60,151 nucleotides of DNA from contig DLMH01000008.1 in the NCBI GenBank assembly GCA_002478115.1, positions 1-60,151 on the forward strand, written 5' to 3'. How positions within the stretch are numbered: position 1 is the first letter of the stretch; the number at the start of each line of letters is the position of its first letter. Below the pieces are notes generated by a model. The model searched no databases and was not told where the DNA came from. It saw only the letters and a list, made by a program, of their open reading frames with translations. The position numbers were made by a program, and so were the translations under genes. This DNA is from Candidatus Acidiferrum typicum (lineage in GTDB: Bacteria; Acidobacteriota; Terriglobia; Acidiferrales; UBA7541). Shown one piece after another: positions 52,509 to 60,151 of the stretch.

Positions 52509-53378
52509 TTACCTGCCGGAGTTGGAAGCGGCGGCAGTCACCGGGTGAGAGCTTGCCTTGGGGATGCTGAGATAGCCACTGATCTGGTTTTTGCCAATCT
52601 TGTTGATGACGATTTCCTCGGGCTGATGAGTGCCGCTCAGGTAGAAGAAGAGCGGCTGATTGATACCGCGATTCTTGTCCTCGCTGCGCTTGTCCTCGAT
52701 GGTCAGGGCCATGTTAGCGCTGTTCTTCTTCTCGTTGGTGCTCTTGAGTTCGAGCGTGATGTTGCCGACCTTCTGGGGTTGATTCTTGCCGGCGATGGAG
52801 AATTCGATGTAGTCGCGCTCGCCCTGGCGGCGGAGAACGTCGATCTCGTCATGGTTGCGGGCGATCAGAGTGCCCAGTTCGCTGCGAGCCATGTTGAGGT
52901 CGTTGATGGTCTTGTTCAGGTTGGTATCGACCTGAGTAACGCGGGTGTCGACGGTCTTGACGTCGTCGGAGGTCGCCTTGGTGGCGAGTTCCTGATGAAC
53001 GGAAGTGTCAAGAGCGGTGATCTTAGAGGTTGTATCGGAATTGAGCTGCTCTGCTTCGCTGCGCGACTTCTTCAACTGGCCCTGCGTGATCTTCAGCTTA
53101 TCCGTGACGACCTTCAGATCACCCTTAAGGTCCGTATTGGCTTTTTCGTCCACGGCAACGCGGTCCTTGAGTGTGTTCATATCCGACTGGACGGAAGTCT
53201 GAACCGCCTTCACCTGATCGGCGACGGCTTGCTTGGTAGCATCGAGCTTGGAAGAGTTACTCCAAGCCAGGCCGAGACCGCCCACGGCCAGAAGCGCCAG
53301 GAGGATGATCGCGGGCAACTGCCAAGACGAACCGGACTTCGTTTCAACGTAAGTGTTCTGTGAATCTTGCTCAGACAT
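52509..53378 (-). CDS. Membrane-anchored coiled-coil protein
   Basis: 289 aa from ATG 53378 (a longer frame to 53417 starts upstream, but GAGAAGGAAT lies just before 53378). One N-terminal transmembrane helix (LPAIILLALLAVGGLGLAW, about 20-40), then a long coiled coil (about 45-185) in heptads, such as VAVDEKANTDLKGDLKVVTDKL and TKATSDDVKTVDTRVTQVD. The C-terminal globular part (about 190-285: YIEFSIAGKNQPQKVGNITLEL) is beta-rich. No known domain recognised. Probably periplasmic and possibly structural. Followed by a strong terminator, so monocistronic. Confidence 0.8.
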   Translation of the reverse strand: MSEQDSQNTYVETKSGSSWQLPAIILLALLAVGGLGLAWSNSSKLDATKQAVADQVKAVQTSVQSDMNTLKDRVAVDEKANTDLKGDLKVVTDKLKITQGQLKKSRSEAEQLNSDTTSKITALDTSVHQELATKATSDDVKTVDTRVTQVDTNLNKTINDLNMARSELGTLIARNHDEIDVLRRQGERDYIEFSIAGKNQPQKVGNITLELKSTNEKKNSANMALTIEDKRSEDKNRGINQPLFFYLSGTHQPEEIVINKIGKNQISGYLSIPKASSHPVTAAASNSGR

Positions 53379-53614
53379 GTGAATTCCTTCTCCTCTACCC
53401 CTAAATGGGTACAACATTTTGCGAAATGGCAGCCTAAATTTGCTGCCGGAGCGTTAAACCTGCCAATAAGAAGTGCAAGCGGGATACCGCGGATACCAGA
53501 TTGGGAATCGCCCGTATATGATTGTAGCACTTAGGTTTGTACTAAACCATGGAAAAGCGGGGTGGTACTAGTTCTGGGAATCTTTACGCGCCAGTGAACG
53601 CGGGCGATGAATTC

Positions 53615-54256
53615 CTACGTAGTGCAAGAATGTTCCACTTTTATGCCTAGGCCAGCGAAAGCCTGGAGAAGCTGCTGCGGCGATTGGTAGTGGATCCCGG
53701 AGAGGCCAAGTTGCCGGGCAGCCTCGACGTTCGCGGGGATGTCATCAATGTAGACGGCCTCGCCGGCGCGGACCTTGGACGCACGCAGGGCTTCACGGTA
53801 AATGAGGGGATCGGGTTTGCTGGCGCCAACCGAGCAGGAATAGATGCGTTGCCCTTTGGGGAAATACTCGTAGAAGTCATAAGTCGACTCGAGATAGGCG
53901 ACATGGATAGGATCGGTGTTCGAGAGAAGAACCAGGCGGTAGCGTTTGGAAAGCTCCTCGAAGAGGCGTAACGGGTGGATTGGCTGGGGATCGAGAGCAG
54001 AATTCCAAACTGCGGTGAATTGTTCAAAGTTGAGAGAAAGGCCGAGACGCTGACAGAGATGGAGATGCCAATCGTGAGGGGAAATGCGGCCTTCCTGCCA
54101 ATCGGGCCAGCGCGGATCTTTATCGATGGCGGACCAGAGCTCTTCGGGTGTCAGGGAGAGGCCCTGAGTGAGGCCTACTTGGGCGCGGCGGAGATCAATG
54201 CGGACCAGAACGCGGCCAATGTCGAAGATGATGGCACGGATGGCGGCAGCAGGCAT
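53615..54256 (-). CDS. HAD-superfamily hydrolase, YihX/epoxide-hydrolase-N type
   Basis: 213 aa. HAD motif I FDIGRVLV (nucleophile Asp, Gly at +2 as common in this subfamily), cap domain of about 70 residues, motif II LLSNTDP, motif III KPDPLIYREAL and motif IV YIDDIPANVEAARQLG. This is the HAD-IA variant that dephosphorylates small phosphorylated metabolites. Overlaps nothing; 3 bases separate it from the DedA gene that precedes it on the minus strand, so they are probably co-transcribed. Substrate unknown. Confidence 0.9.
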   Translation of the reverse strand: MPAAAIRAIIFDIGRVLVRIDLRRAQVGLTQGLSLTPEELWSAIDKDPRWPDWQEGRISPHDWHLHLCQRLGLSLNFEQFTAVWNSALDPQPIHPLRLFEELSKRYRLVLLSNTDPIHVAYLESTYDFYEYFPKGQRIYSCSVGASKPDPLIYREALRASKVRAGEAVYIDDIPANVEAARQLGLSGIHYQSPQQLLQAFAGLGIKVEHSCTT

Positions 54257-54259
54257 ACG

Positions 54260-54928
54260 CTAGCGATCCTCCAGAGACGTAGCGGATGGCGCGGAAGAAA
54301 CCGAGCGTCGCGCGCGGAGAACGCTGATGATTGGCGGCAAAATCGAAAGGAAAATGATCGCGGCGATTATGTAGTGAAGGTATTTGCCAATGTTGGGGAT
54401 CCTGGAGCCAGCGACATAACCCCCAAGGAGCATGCTGCTGATCCAAAGCGTTCCACCAAAAATGTCGTACATGAGAAATGTGGAGTAGCGCATTGCCGCA
54501 GCGCCGGCGACCGGGGGACAGAAAGTACGCACGATCGGAACGAAGCGCGCCAGAATTACGGCCCGGCCGCCATAGGTTTCGTAGAACTCGTGAGCACGCT
54601 GGAGATGGCTACGGCGGAAGAATAGCGAGTCTTCGCGTCGGTACAATGCTGGACCGGCTGAGCGCCCAATCCAATAGCCCAGTTGGTCACCAGCAATGGC
54701 GCAGAGGATACCAGGGAGAAGCAGCCAGCGAAGAGGGATTACATGTTGGCCGGCGAAGATACCAGCAGTGACGAGCAGGGAGTCGCCAGGCAGAAAGAAC
54801 CCAACGAAGAGGCCTGTCTCCACAAAAATGATGGTGCACACAAGAGCGGGACCACCCCAACTGATTAGCTGTTTGAGCCCTTCGGGGTCGTAGAGTGAGT
54901 GAAGGAAGTGAAGGATGGATTCCAGCAA
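54260..54928 (-). CDS. DedA-family membrane protein
   Basis: 222 aa from TTG 54928, chosen because GGAGG lies 4 nt upstream and the family start begins here. The same frame is open to 55399, but that part is the antisense of the patatin gene. Family signatures: ETGLFVGFFLPGDSLLVTAGIF, GDQLGYWIGRSAG, HEFYETYGGRAVILARFVPIVRTFCPPVAGAAAM and NIGKYLHYIIAAIIFLSI. DedA proteins include flippases for polyprenyl-phosphates or phospholipids. They span the inner membrane; at least four helices are visible. Exact lipid substrate unknown. Confidence 0.92.
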   Translation of the reverse strand: MLESILHFLHSLYDPEGLKQLISWGGPALVCTIIFVETGLFVGFFLPGDSLLVTAGIFAGQHVIPLRWLLLPGILCAIAGDQLGYWIGRSAGPALYRREDSLFFRRSHLQRAHEFYETYGGRAVILARFVPIVRTFCPPVAGAAAMRYSTFLMYDIFGGTLWISSMLLGGYVAGSRIPNIGKYLHYIIAAIIFLSILPPIISVLRARRSVSSAPSATSLEDR

Positions 54929-55094
54929 GCGGCCTCCGTCCTTACGGAAACGGGGATTGGGAAGAGTGCGCGGGCCCGCAGATTCGAAATCACTTCCCAA
55001 CCTATACGGTAACAGAAAATGGCCAGATTCTCTCCGCATTCCTGCCACAGGACGCTGACGGCGCCAACAGGCAGGAGCCACCAGGTGGGACGAA

Positions 55095-55976
55095 TCATTG
55101 CAGCGCCTCCACGAGGAGGAGTTCGCCCTGGCGCCCCAATTCGGAATGAGCATCCTGCTGTTGGAAAAGAAGTCTGCGGAGCTGGGGAAGGGCACTGCGA
55201 GCAGCAGCGGCGCCCGCTTCGATGGCGTCGTCAATGCGCTCGAAATCGTCCCAAGCGATGGATTGCACGTCGGGACGCAGGACGAGGTTGGCGTGACGCT
55301 CCCAGGCTTCGAGCTGGTGCTTCTGCGCGGCACTGACGGCGCGGCTGACCACTTGAAAGATGTTGGTGGGAGCGCCGCGGTGGCCGTCGTGCAAACCAAC
55401 GCAGACGCCTACCACGACTTCGGCGCCTAGCTCGCGTGCGGCTCGCGTGGGAACCGGGGCGACGAGCCCCCCGTCGGCGAGGCACCGAGTGCCGATCATG
55501 ACCGGCTCGAAAAGCCCCGGGAAAGCGCAACTGGCGCGGATAGCATCCGCCAGGCTGCCCTGCTTGAAGACCACGGGATCACCGCTGCCAAGGTCGGTGG
55601 CGACGATGGCGGTGGGGATGGAGAGATCCTCAAACTGATTGGAATCGAAGAAGCGGTGGACGAGGGCGCCAAGGCGTTTGTTGCTGGCCAAGCCGAAGCG
55701 AGAAACACGCCAGCGCGCAAAATCACGGAGGCGAATCTCGCGGCATTTGGCAATGACGCTGGGGAGCGGTGTGCCACTAGCATAGGCGGCGGCCAGGATG
55801 CTTCCCATGCTGCTGCCGGAAATGCAGGAGATGGGAATGTGGTGCTCTTCCAAGACGCAAAGAACTCCAAGATGCGCATAGCCGCGTGCAAAACCACCGC
55901 CGAGCGCCAGCCCGATGCCGGGACGCAGCCCAGGTGAGGTGGTGAACAAGGAGGCAGGATGAAGGCGTCGCGTCAC
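55095..55976 (-). CDS. Patatin-like phospholipase (RssA-like)
   Basis: 293 aa from GTG 55976. The catalytic dyad is present: oxyanion GGGFARG, nucleophile Ser56 in the GXSXG motif GSSMG, and Asp in CLADGGLVAPVP (about 187). Compact RssA/YlbK-type length. Hydrolyses acyl ester bonds of lipids. A long minus-strand frame on the other reading phase covers part of this gene and is only its shadow. The DedA gene lies 166 bases downstream on the same strand. Confidence 0.92.
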   Translation of the reverse strand: MTRRLHPASLFTTSPGLRPGIGLALGGGFARGYAHLGVLCVLEEHHIPISCISGSSMGSILAAAYASGTPLPSVIAKCREIRLRDFARWRVSRFGLASNKRLGALVHRFFDSNQFEDLSIPTAIVATDLGSGDPVVFKQGSLADAIRASCAFPGLFEPVMIGTRCLADGGLVAPVPTRAARELGAEVVVGVCVGLHDGHRGAPTNIFQVVSRAVSAAQKHQLEAWERHANLVLRPDVQSIAWDDFERIDDAIEAGAAAARSALPQLRRLLFQQQDAHSELGRQGELLLVEALQ

Positions 55977-56203
55977 GAAGGAGAGAGTCCCATGTGCGGT
56001 TAGGAAGGGGCGATGGGACGCGCGTCCCGAAGATGCGGTACGAAAGTACCCATTGGGAATTGTTGATAGAACGTAAGGAAACGGGCGAAAACAGTACGGA
56101 AATACTAGTTCGCTACCCTCGCTGTACCATTGCTGCGCACTTGGGTGTGCGCGAATCTAGCCAAAGCGACACGGAGTACAAACGGAGCTCTGGGGGGAAC
56201 TTC

Positions 56204-56410
56204 ATGAACACCGGGTACACGAACTGGCTGGGGCATGCGGTGGTCCTTCATGTGGAAGTGGGAGATATCAAGGTACCCCTGCGCGGGAAGCTGCTGAAAG
56301 AGAATCCTGAGACGGTGCGGATGAGGATTGGGGAAGGCTGGGACGTCGATATTTACAAGGCGATGATCCTGAGCGTGGAAGAAGACCTGATGGCAATGTT
56401 TCCAGCGTGA
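56204..56410 (+). CDS. Small conserved-looking hypothetical protein
   Basis: 68 aa from ATG 56204, with a G-rich ribosome binding site (TGGGGGGAAC) 3-9 nt upstream. Beta-rich and without signal peptide (VVLHVEVGDIKVPLRGKLLKE, then MRIGEGWDVDIYKAMILSVEED). The frame extends 70 codons upstream, but that part has poor composition and no initiation site. No family recognised; the look of an SH3-like or PilZ-like small barrel is only a guess. It precedes the next small gene by 11 bases, so the two form a mini-operon. Confidence 0.7.
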   Translation: MNTGYTNWLGHAVVLHVEVGDIKVPLRGKLLKENPETVRMRIGEGWDVDIYKAMILSVEEDLMAMFPA

Positions 56411-56421
56411 GGGGAGGAACC

Positions 56422-56628
56422 ATGAAAAATCAGATCCCGAAGTATGTAACACAGGCACGGGCGGCGTATTTATTGGGCTTGCCTCCGGCGGAGATTTCCC
56501 GGATTTCGGAAGAGACGGGAATCGGGCATTACGAACGCGCCGGGAACGAAGAAGAGCGGTTCTTTACCTACGAAGAGCTGCAGAAGATTTGCGTGCTGGC
56601 GACGCATGAAGGAGCGACAGCACATTAA
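56422..56628 (+). CDS. Small MerR-like helix-turn-helix protein
   Basis: 68 aa from ATG 56422 with GGGGAGG 6 nt upstream. YVTQARAAYLLGLPPAEISRISEETGIGHYERAGNEEERFFTY resembles the DNA-binding half of MerR/excisionase proteins: helix-turn-helix then a wing. Lacks an effector domain. It probably forms an operon with the preceding small gene, ended by the terminator at 56673. Could regulate a nearby gene or be a small DNA-binding accessory factor. Confidence 0.75.
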   Translation: MKNQIPKYVTQARAAYLLGLPPAEISRISEETGIGHYERAGNEEERFFTYEELQKICVLATHEGATAH

Positions 56629-56672
56629 GAAAGATTGAGTTTCCTCCGGCCCCCCTCGGCAGGACCCCCCGC

Positions 56673-56711
56673 CCCGGCTCGTTGCCCCCAGCGAGCCGGG
56701 GTTTCTTTTTG
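56673..56711 (+). terminator. Strong intrinsic terminator
   Basis: CCCCGGCTCG, loop TTGCCCCCAG, CGAGCCGGGG followed by TTTCTTTTT: a perfect 10-bp stem and T-run, ending the two-gene operon just upstream. Confidence 0.93.
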
Positions 56712-56900
56712 CCGGCGATAGCGGTTCACGGCTATTGAATCGATTTAGAATTCCTTTGACAGCAAACCCCGCGGTGAGGAAACTTAGCAGCGATTCCAGG
56801 CACACGGCTGCAAATCGGCAGCAGGCGGATCAGCAGCATAGCGACGTGAGCACGGATAAGAGTTAGCACGCCCCAAAATGCCGGGAAGGGGAGAGAGACT
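56712..56900. promoter_or_regulatory. Promoter region of the solute symporter
   Basis: The spacer between the terminator and the symporter start. GGGAAGGGGAGAGAG just before 56901 provides the ribosome binding site. No further signal recognised. Confidence 0.4.
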
Positions 56901-58721
56901 TTGCATCTCACAGCACTCGATTGGGCCGCGATCGCGGGGTACCTCCTTATAACGCTGGTGCTGGGGCTCTATTTCCGCGGGAAATCGGGAAAGAGCACCG
57001 CGGACTATTTTGTTTCCGGGCGCCAAGTGAGCTGGTGGCTGGCGGGAACGTCGATGGTGGCCACCACGTTTGCGGCGGATACACCGCTGGCGGTGTGCGG
57101 ATTGGTGTACACGCAAGGAGTAGCGGGGAACTGGCTGTGGTGGAGTTTCCTGCCTTCGGGAATGATGACGGTGTTCCTGTTTGCGCGATTGTGGAGGCGC
57201 TCCGGGCTGATCACGGATGTACAGTTCGCGGAGTTCCGCTATCACGGCAAGCCCGCAGCGTTTCTGAGGGGATTCCGCGCGGTGTATCTGGGCTTGCTGA
57301 TGAATTGCCTGATCCTTGGCTGGGTGACGAAGGCGATGGTGAATATCATCAGCACTTCACTGGGGATCAGCGACGCGAAGGCTTTGGCGATTTGCGTATT
57401 TTTTCTGATGCCCTTCACGGGGATCTACGTTTCCCTGGGCGGGCTGTGGGGCGTGTTGTGGACGGACCTGTTTCAATTCGTGCTGAAAATGGCCATCGTG
57501 ATCGCGGTGGCGTGGTACGGGGTGCGTGCGGTGGGCGGGATGTCGCAGTTGTTGGCCAGGCTGGCGGAGATGCGGAATGCCGCGGGGCCCGGTGCGAGCG
57601 ACATCACGAAGATGTTGCCGGATTTTTCTCGCGGGTTGACGGGCGAAGCGCTCTGGACGCTGCCGGTGATTACGTTTGTGGTGCATCTGGCGGTGCAGTG
57701 GTGGGCCTTCTGGTATCCGGGGGCGGAGCCCGGAGGCGGAGGTTATATCGCCCAGCGAATTTTCAGCGCGCGGGATGAGAAAAACGGGATGCTCTCGGTC
57801 CTTTGGTTCAATCTGGCGCATTATGCGCTGCGCCCGTGGCCGTGGATTCTGACGGCCTTGGTGGCCGTGGTGTTGTATCCGGGATTGGCGCAGCCAGAGC
57901 GCGGATACATGATGGTGGCGACGCGGCATACCCCGCACGCGTTGCTGGGGATTTTGCTGGCAGGATTTATGGCCGCGTTCATGTCCACCGTGGCGACGCA
58001 ATTGAATTGGGGAAGCTCGTACCTGGTGGAGGATTTCTACCGGCGCTTCGTGAAGAAAAAGTCGAGTGAAGCGCACTATGTGAACGCATCGCGGCTGGCG
58101 ACGCTATTTTTGGTGGCGGCGGCGGCGTGGGTTTCCATGCAACTGCAATCGGTAAGTGAAGGCTGGAAAATCGTGCTGGAGTTGGGAGCGGGAACGGGAG
58201 GAGTGTACCTATTGCGGTGGTATTGGTGGCGCGTGAACGCGTGGAGCGAGATTTCGGCGATGGCGGCGGCGCTGGTGACGACACTGGTCATGCGGAATCA
58301 CTCGCTGTGGATCGCGCTTGTGGGACGCCCGGAACCTTTCCAGGGCTCGGACGCGGTGGTCTTTGCGAAGGCAACGCTGTGTACTACGGCAGTGACGACG
58401 CTGGTGTGGGTGGGGATCACCTTGCTGACTCCGCCGGAGGACACGAGAACGCTGGTCGAGTTCTACCGGAAGGTGAAGCCGGATGCCATCGGGTGGGGGC
58501 CGGTGGCAAAGATCAGCGGCGTGGAAGAGATCACGCAGGATCTGGGGAAAAATCTGTTGAGCTGGGTGATCGGCTGCGTGTTTGTGTATGCGGCGCTATT
58601 CAGCATCGGGCAACTCTGCTTTGGCCGTCTTGGCTCTGGATTTGTGCTGGGACTGGTATCGTTGACGTGCGGTGTGGCATTGTATCGGCTTATGCCGAAG
58701 CCTACCGAATGGCGCGTCTAG
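56901..58721 (+). CDS. Sodium:solute symporter (SSS family)
   Basis: 606 aa from TTG 56901, with GGGGAGAGAG before it and no ATG near the family start. About 13-15 transmembrane helices. Typical features: ALDWAAIAGYLLITLVLGLYFRGKSGKSTADYFVSGR, WWLAGTSMVATTFAADTPLAVCG, LGGLWGVLWTDLFQFVL and LAGFMAAFMSTVATQLNWGSSYLVEDFY. Imports a sugar, amino acid or organic acid with Na+. The C terminus holds a soluble segment (about 515-550). Lies next to a MFS transporter; substrate unknown. Confidence 0.93.
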   Translation: MHLTALDWAAIAGYLLITLVLGLYFRGKSGKSTADYFVSGRQVSWWLAGTSMVATTFAADTPLAVCGLVYTQGVAGNWLWWSFLPSGMMTVFLFARLWRRSGLITDVQFAEFRYHGKPAAFLRGFRAVYLGLLMNCLILGWVTKAMVNIISTSLGISDAKALAICVFFLMPFTGIYVSLGGLWGVLWTDLFQFVLKMAIVIAVAWYGVRAVGGMSQLLARLAEMRNAAGPGASDITKMLPDFSRGLTGEALWTLPVITFVVHLAVQWWAFWYPGAEPGGGGYIAQRIFSARDEKNGMLSVLWFNLAHYALRPWPWILTALVAVVLYPGLAQPERGYMMVATRHTPHALLGILLAGFMAAFMSTVATQLNWGSSYLVEDFYRRFVKKKSSEAHYVNASRLATLFLVAAAAWVSMQLQSVSEGWKIVLELGAGTGGVYLLRWYWWRVNAWSEISAMAAALVTTLVMRNHSLWIALVGRPEPFQGSDAVVFAKATLCTTAVTTLVWVGITLLTPPEDTRTLVEFYRKVKPDAIGWGPVAKISGVEEITQDLGKNLLSWVIGCVFVYAALFSIGQLCFGRLGSGFVLGLVSLTCGVALYRLMPKPTEWRV

Positions 58722-58757
58722 TGGTGTGCCCCACAAGTTCGTTGCATTTCTTAGTGG

Positions 58758-58777
58758 GTCAGGGCTTCAGCCCTGAC
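58758..58777. repeat. Perfect palindromic hairpin
   Basis: GTCAGGGCT TC AGCCCTGAC: a perfect 9-bp stem with a 2-base loop, just after the symporter stop, followed by ATAAAAAGCC. Similar to short intergenic palindromes widespread in Acidobacteria; it may also help end the symporter transcript, though the T-run is missing. Confidence 0.55.
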
Positions 58778-58895
58778 ATAAAAAGCCTGCATAATGAATT
58801 GGGCTTTCGCGCCTTTTGCGTCCGCCGGTTTCTGGCGGGAGCCCCTGAAGATTCTGGACATCTTCACATTATTTTCGGGACACGACACTAGCGCG

Positions 58896-60098
58896 ATGGC
58901 TGCAACACAACGCAGAGCGGGGTCGCATCACGCCGTCCTCGCGGGGTTCCTGGGGTGGACGCTCGACGCGTTCGACTTTTTTGTAATCGTCTTCCTGTAC
59001 GACACGCTGGCGAAGCAGTTTGGCGTTTCCAAGCAAGCCATCATTTTTACGACCACGGCCACGCTGGCGCTGCGGCCCGTTGGCGCATTCGTGTTCGGAT
59101 TGCTCGCGGACCGGTACGGCCGGCGCATTCCGCTGATGGCCAACGTGGTCTTTTTTTCGTTGATCGAGCTGGGCTGCGGCTTTGCTCCGAATTTCACCGT
59201 GTTTCTGATCCTTCGCGCATTGTTTGGAATCGGCATGGGCGGGGAGTGGGGAGTCGGCGCGTCACTGGCGATGGAAGCCGCTCCTCTGCGGTGGCGCGGC
59301 ATTCTCAGCGGCATCCTGCAGAGCGGCTACTCGATTGGCAACCTGCTGGCTGCCGTGGCGGCGCGATTTGTTCTCCCGGCCTGGGGCTGGCGGCCCATGT
59401 TTTGGCTCGGCGCATTGCCGGCGCTGCTCGCGCTCTATATAAGGACCAAGGTGCCGGAGTCCGTGGCGTGGCAACAGCACCGCGCCGGCTCCATGGGGGA
59501 CGTGCTGCGCACGGTGGCTTCGCAATGGAAACGCTTCGCGTATCTTGTGGTGCTGATGACCTTCATGATGTTTTTGTCCCATGGCACACAGGACCTTTAT
59601 CCGGATTTCCTGAAGGAAGTGCACCGGCTGGGTCCCGCGTTGGTTGCCAATATCGCGATGATTTACACCGCGGGGGCGGTTCTCGGCGCAATCATTTTTG
59701 GCCATCTCTCGCAGGTGCTGGGCCGGCGCAGGGGAATGATGTGCGCGCTGGCATTATCGCTGGCGATTATTCCACTCTGGGCGTTTGGCTGGAGCATTCC
59801 CTTGTTGATTGCCGCGGCCGTGTTGATGCAGATGGGTGTGCAGGGAGCGTGGGGCGTGATTCCGGTGCACCTGAACGAGCTTGCGGCGGACTCGGCGCGC
59901 GGGCTGATCCCGGGATTCGCCTACCAGTTAGGGATATTGTTTGCCGCGCCCACGAACAGTGTGGAGTTCGCGCTGCGAGGAAGGTTCGGCTATCAATGGG
60001 CGCTGGCGAGTTTTGAGGTAGTAACGATCGTTGCTCTGGCAGTTCTGCTCTGGCGCGGCGCGGAAGCCCACGGCAAAAGCTTCGTGAATTCTGTCTGA
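58896..60098 (+). CDS. MFS transporter (sugar-acid/carboxylate type)
   Basis: 400 aa from ATG 58896; the frame begins at 58794, but that extension is not like a family start. Twelve predicted helices. Signatures: LAGFLGWTLDAFDFFVIVFLYDTLAK, GLLADRYGRRIPLM (motif A), FGIGMGGEWGVGASLAMEAAP and RGILSGILQSGYSIGNLLAA, which match the NanT/JEN-like group that carries lactate, sialic acid or other carboxylates with protons. Lies 174 bases after the symporter. No regulator adjacent. Confidence 0.92.
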   Translation: MAATQRRAGSHHAVLAGFLGWTLDAFDFFVIVFLYDTLAKQFGVSKQAIIFTTTATLALRPVGAFVFGLLADRYGRRIPLMANVVFFSLIELGCGFAPNFTVFLILRALFGIGMGGEWGVGASLAMEAAPLRWRGILSGILQSGYSIGNLLAAVAARFVLPAWGWRPMFWLGALPALLALYIRTKVPESVAWQQHRAGSMGDVLRTVASQWKRFAYLVVLMTFMMFLSHGTQDLYPDFLKEVHRLGPALVANIAMIYTAGAVLGAIIFGHLSQVLGRRRGMMCALALSLAIIPLWAFGWSIPLLIAAAVLMQMGVQGAWGVIPVHLNELAADSARGLIPGFAYQLGILFAAPTNSVEFALRGRFGYQWALASFEVVTIVALAVLLWRGAEAHGKSFVNSV

Positions 60099-60151
60099 AA
60101 CCTTGGCAAATCCCTTGTAGTGGCCGACCTTTAGCCCGGAAATCTCACAAG

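Noticed and set aside
54929..55399. N-terminal extension of the DedA gene by 157 codons
   Set aside because: It runs antisense through the patatin gene and has shadow-like composition; the family start lies at about 54928.

Overview
The window reads as chromosomal DNA of a GC-rich, Gram-negative, free-living bacterium, most likely an Acidobacteriota member (Terriglobia-like). This is an inference. It rests on the mix of tripartite RND pumps, a zinc-ribbon Ser/Thr kinase with TPRs, a bactofilin, YVTN propellers, GH42 glycosidase, MITE-like repeats and GTC-ATTCC-GACC type repeats. There is no rRNA, CRISPR array, phage or complete insertion sequence. One tRNA gene (Ser, anticodon CGA) is present.

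Layout. 1-8.1 kb: acyl-CoA synthetase, a NarL-type two-component pair, and a divergent CzcA-class RND permease without its adaptor. 8.7-12.5 kb: a MIO-family ammonia-lyase whose cofactor triad is Ala-Cys-Gly instead of Ala-Ser-Gly, a UroD-fold methyltransferase and a corrinoid protein. 12.7-13.8 kb: a secreted YVTN propeller. 13.9-20.5 kb: a tightly overlapped six-gene operon, HdrC-HdrB-HdrA-FlxD/C fusion-FlxB-FlxA, predicted to be a cytoplasmic flavin-based electron-bifurcating NAD(P)H:ferredoxin/disulfide complex. 20.9-23.6 kb: Ser/Thr kinase. 24.0-33.3 kb: a complete MdtABC-TolC-like efflux operon (adaptor, two RND permeases, outer-membrane lipoprotein). 33.3-36.4 kb: a gene-poor, repeat-rich island with a HigBA toxin-antitoxin pair and gene remnants. 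36.4-38.5 kb: secreted GH42 beta-galactosidase. 38.7-44.5 kb: a compact signalling operon (coiled-coil protein, OmpA-tailed membrane protein, Ras-like GTPase, hybrid kinase with HPt, receiver-ATPase fusion). 44.6-60.1 kb: mostly small housekeeping and envelope operons (tRNA-Ser, tadA, cupin, nuoI, galT-like, YdcF, bactofilin, methyltransferase, small membrane/secreted proteins, HAD proteins, DedA, patatin, SSS and MFS transporters).

Main points of interest. (1) The lyase/methyltransferase/corrinoid set beside the Hdr-Flx operon suggests cobalamin-dependent use of a methylated amino-acid-like substrate, with redox balancing by the Hdr-Flx complex; this is inference from gene neighbourhood. (2) The five-gene OmpA-GTPase-phosphorelay operon looks like a conserved but functionally undefined signalling system linking the cell wall, a small GTPase and a phosphorelay. 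(3) Two roughly 200-bp copies of a MITE-like element sit at 20.7 kb and 45.5 kb in opposite orientation, with about 10-bp terminal inverted repeats and about 5-bp flanking duplications. (4) Several proteins lack expected catalytic residues (MPGP-like HAD protein, GalT-like protein, Ras-like GTPase switch II).
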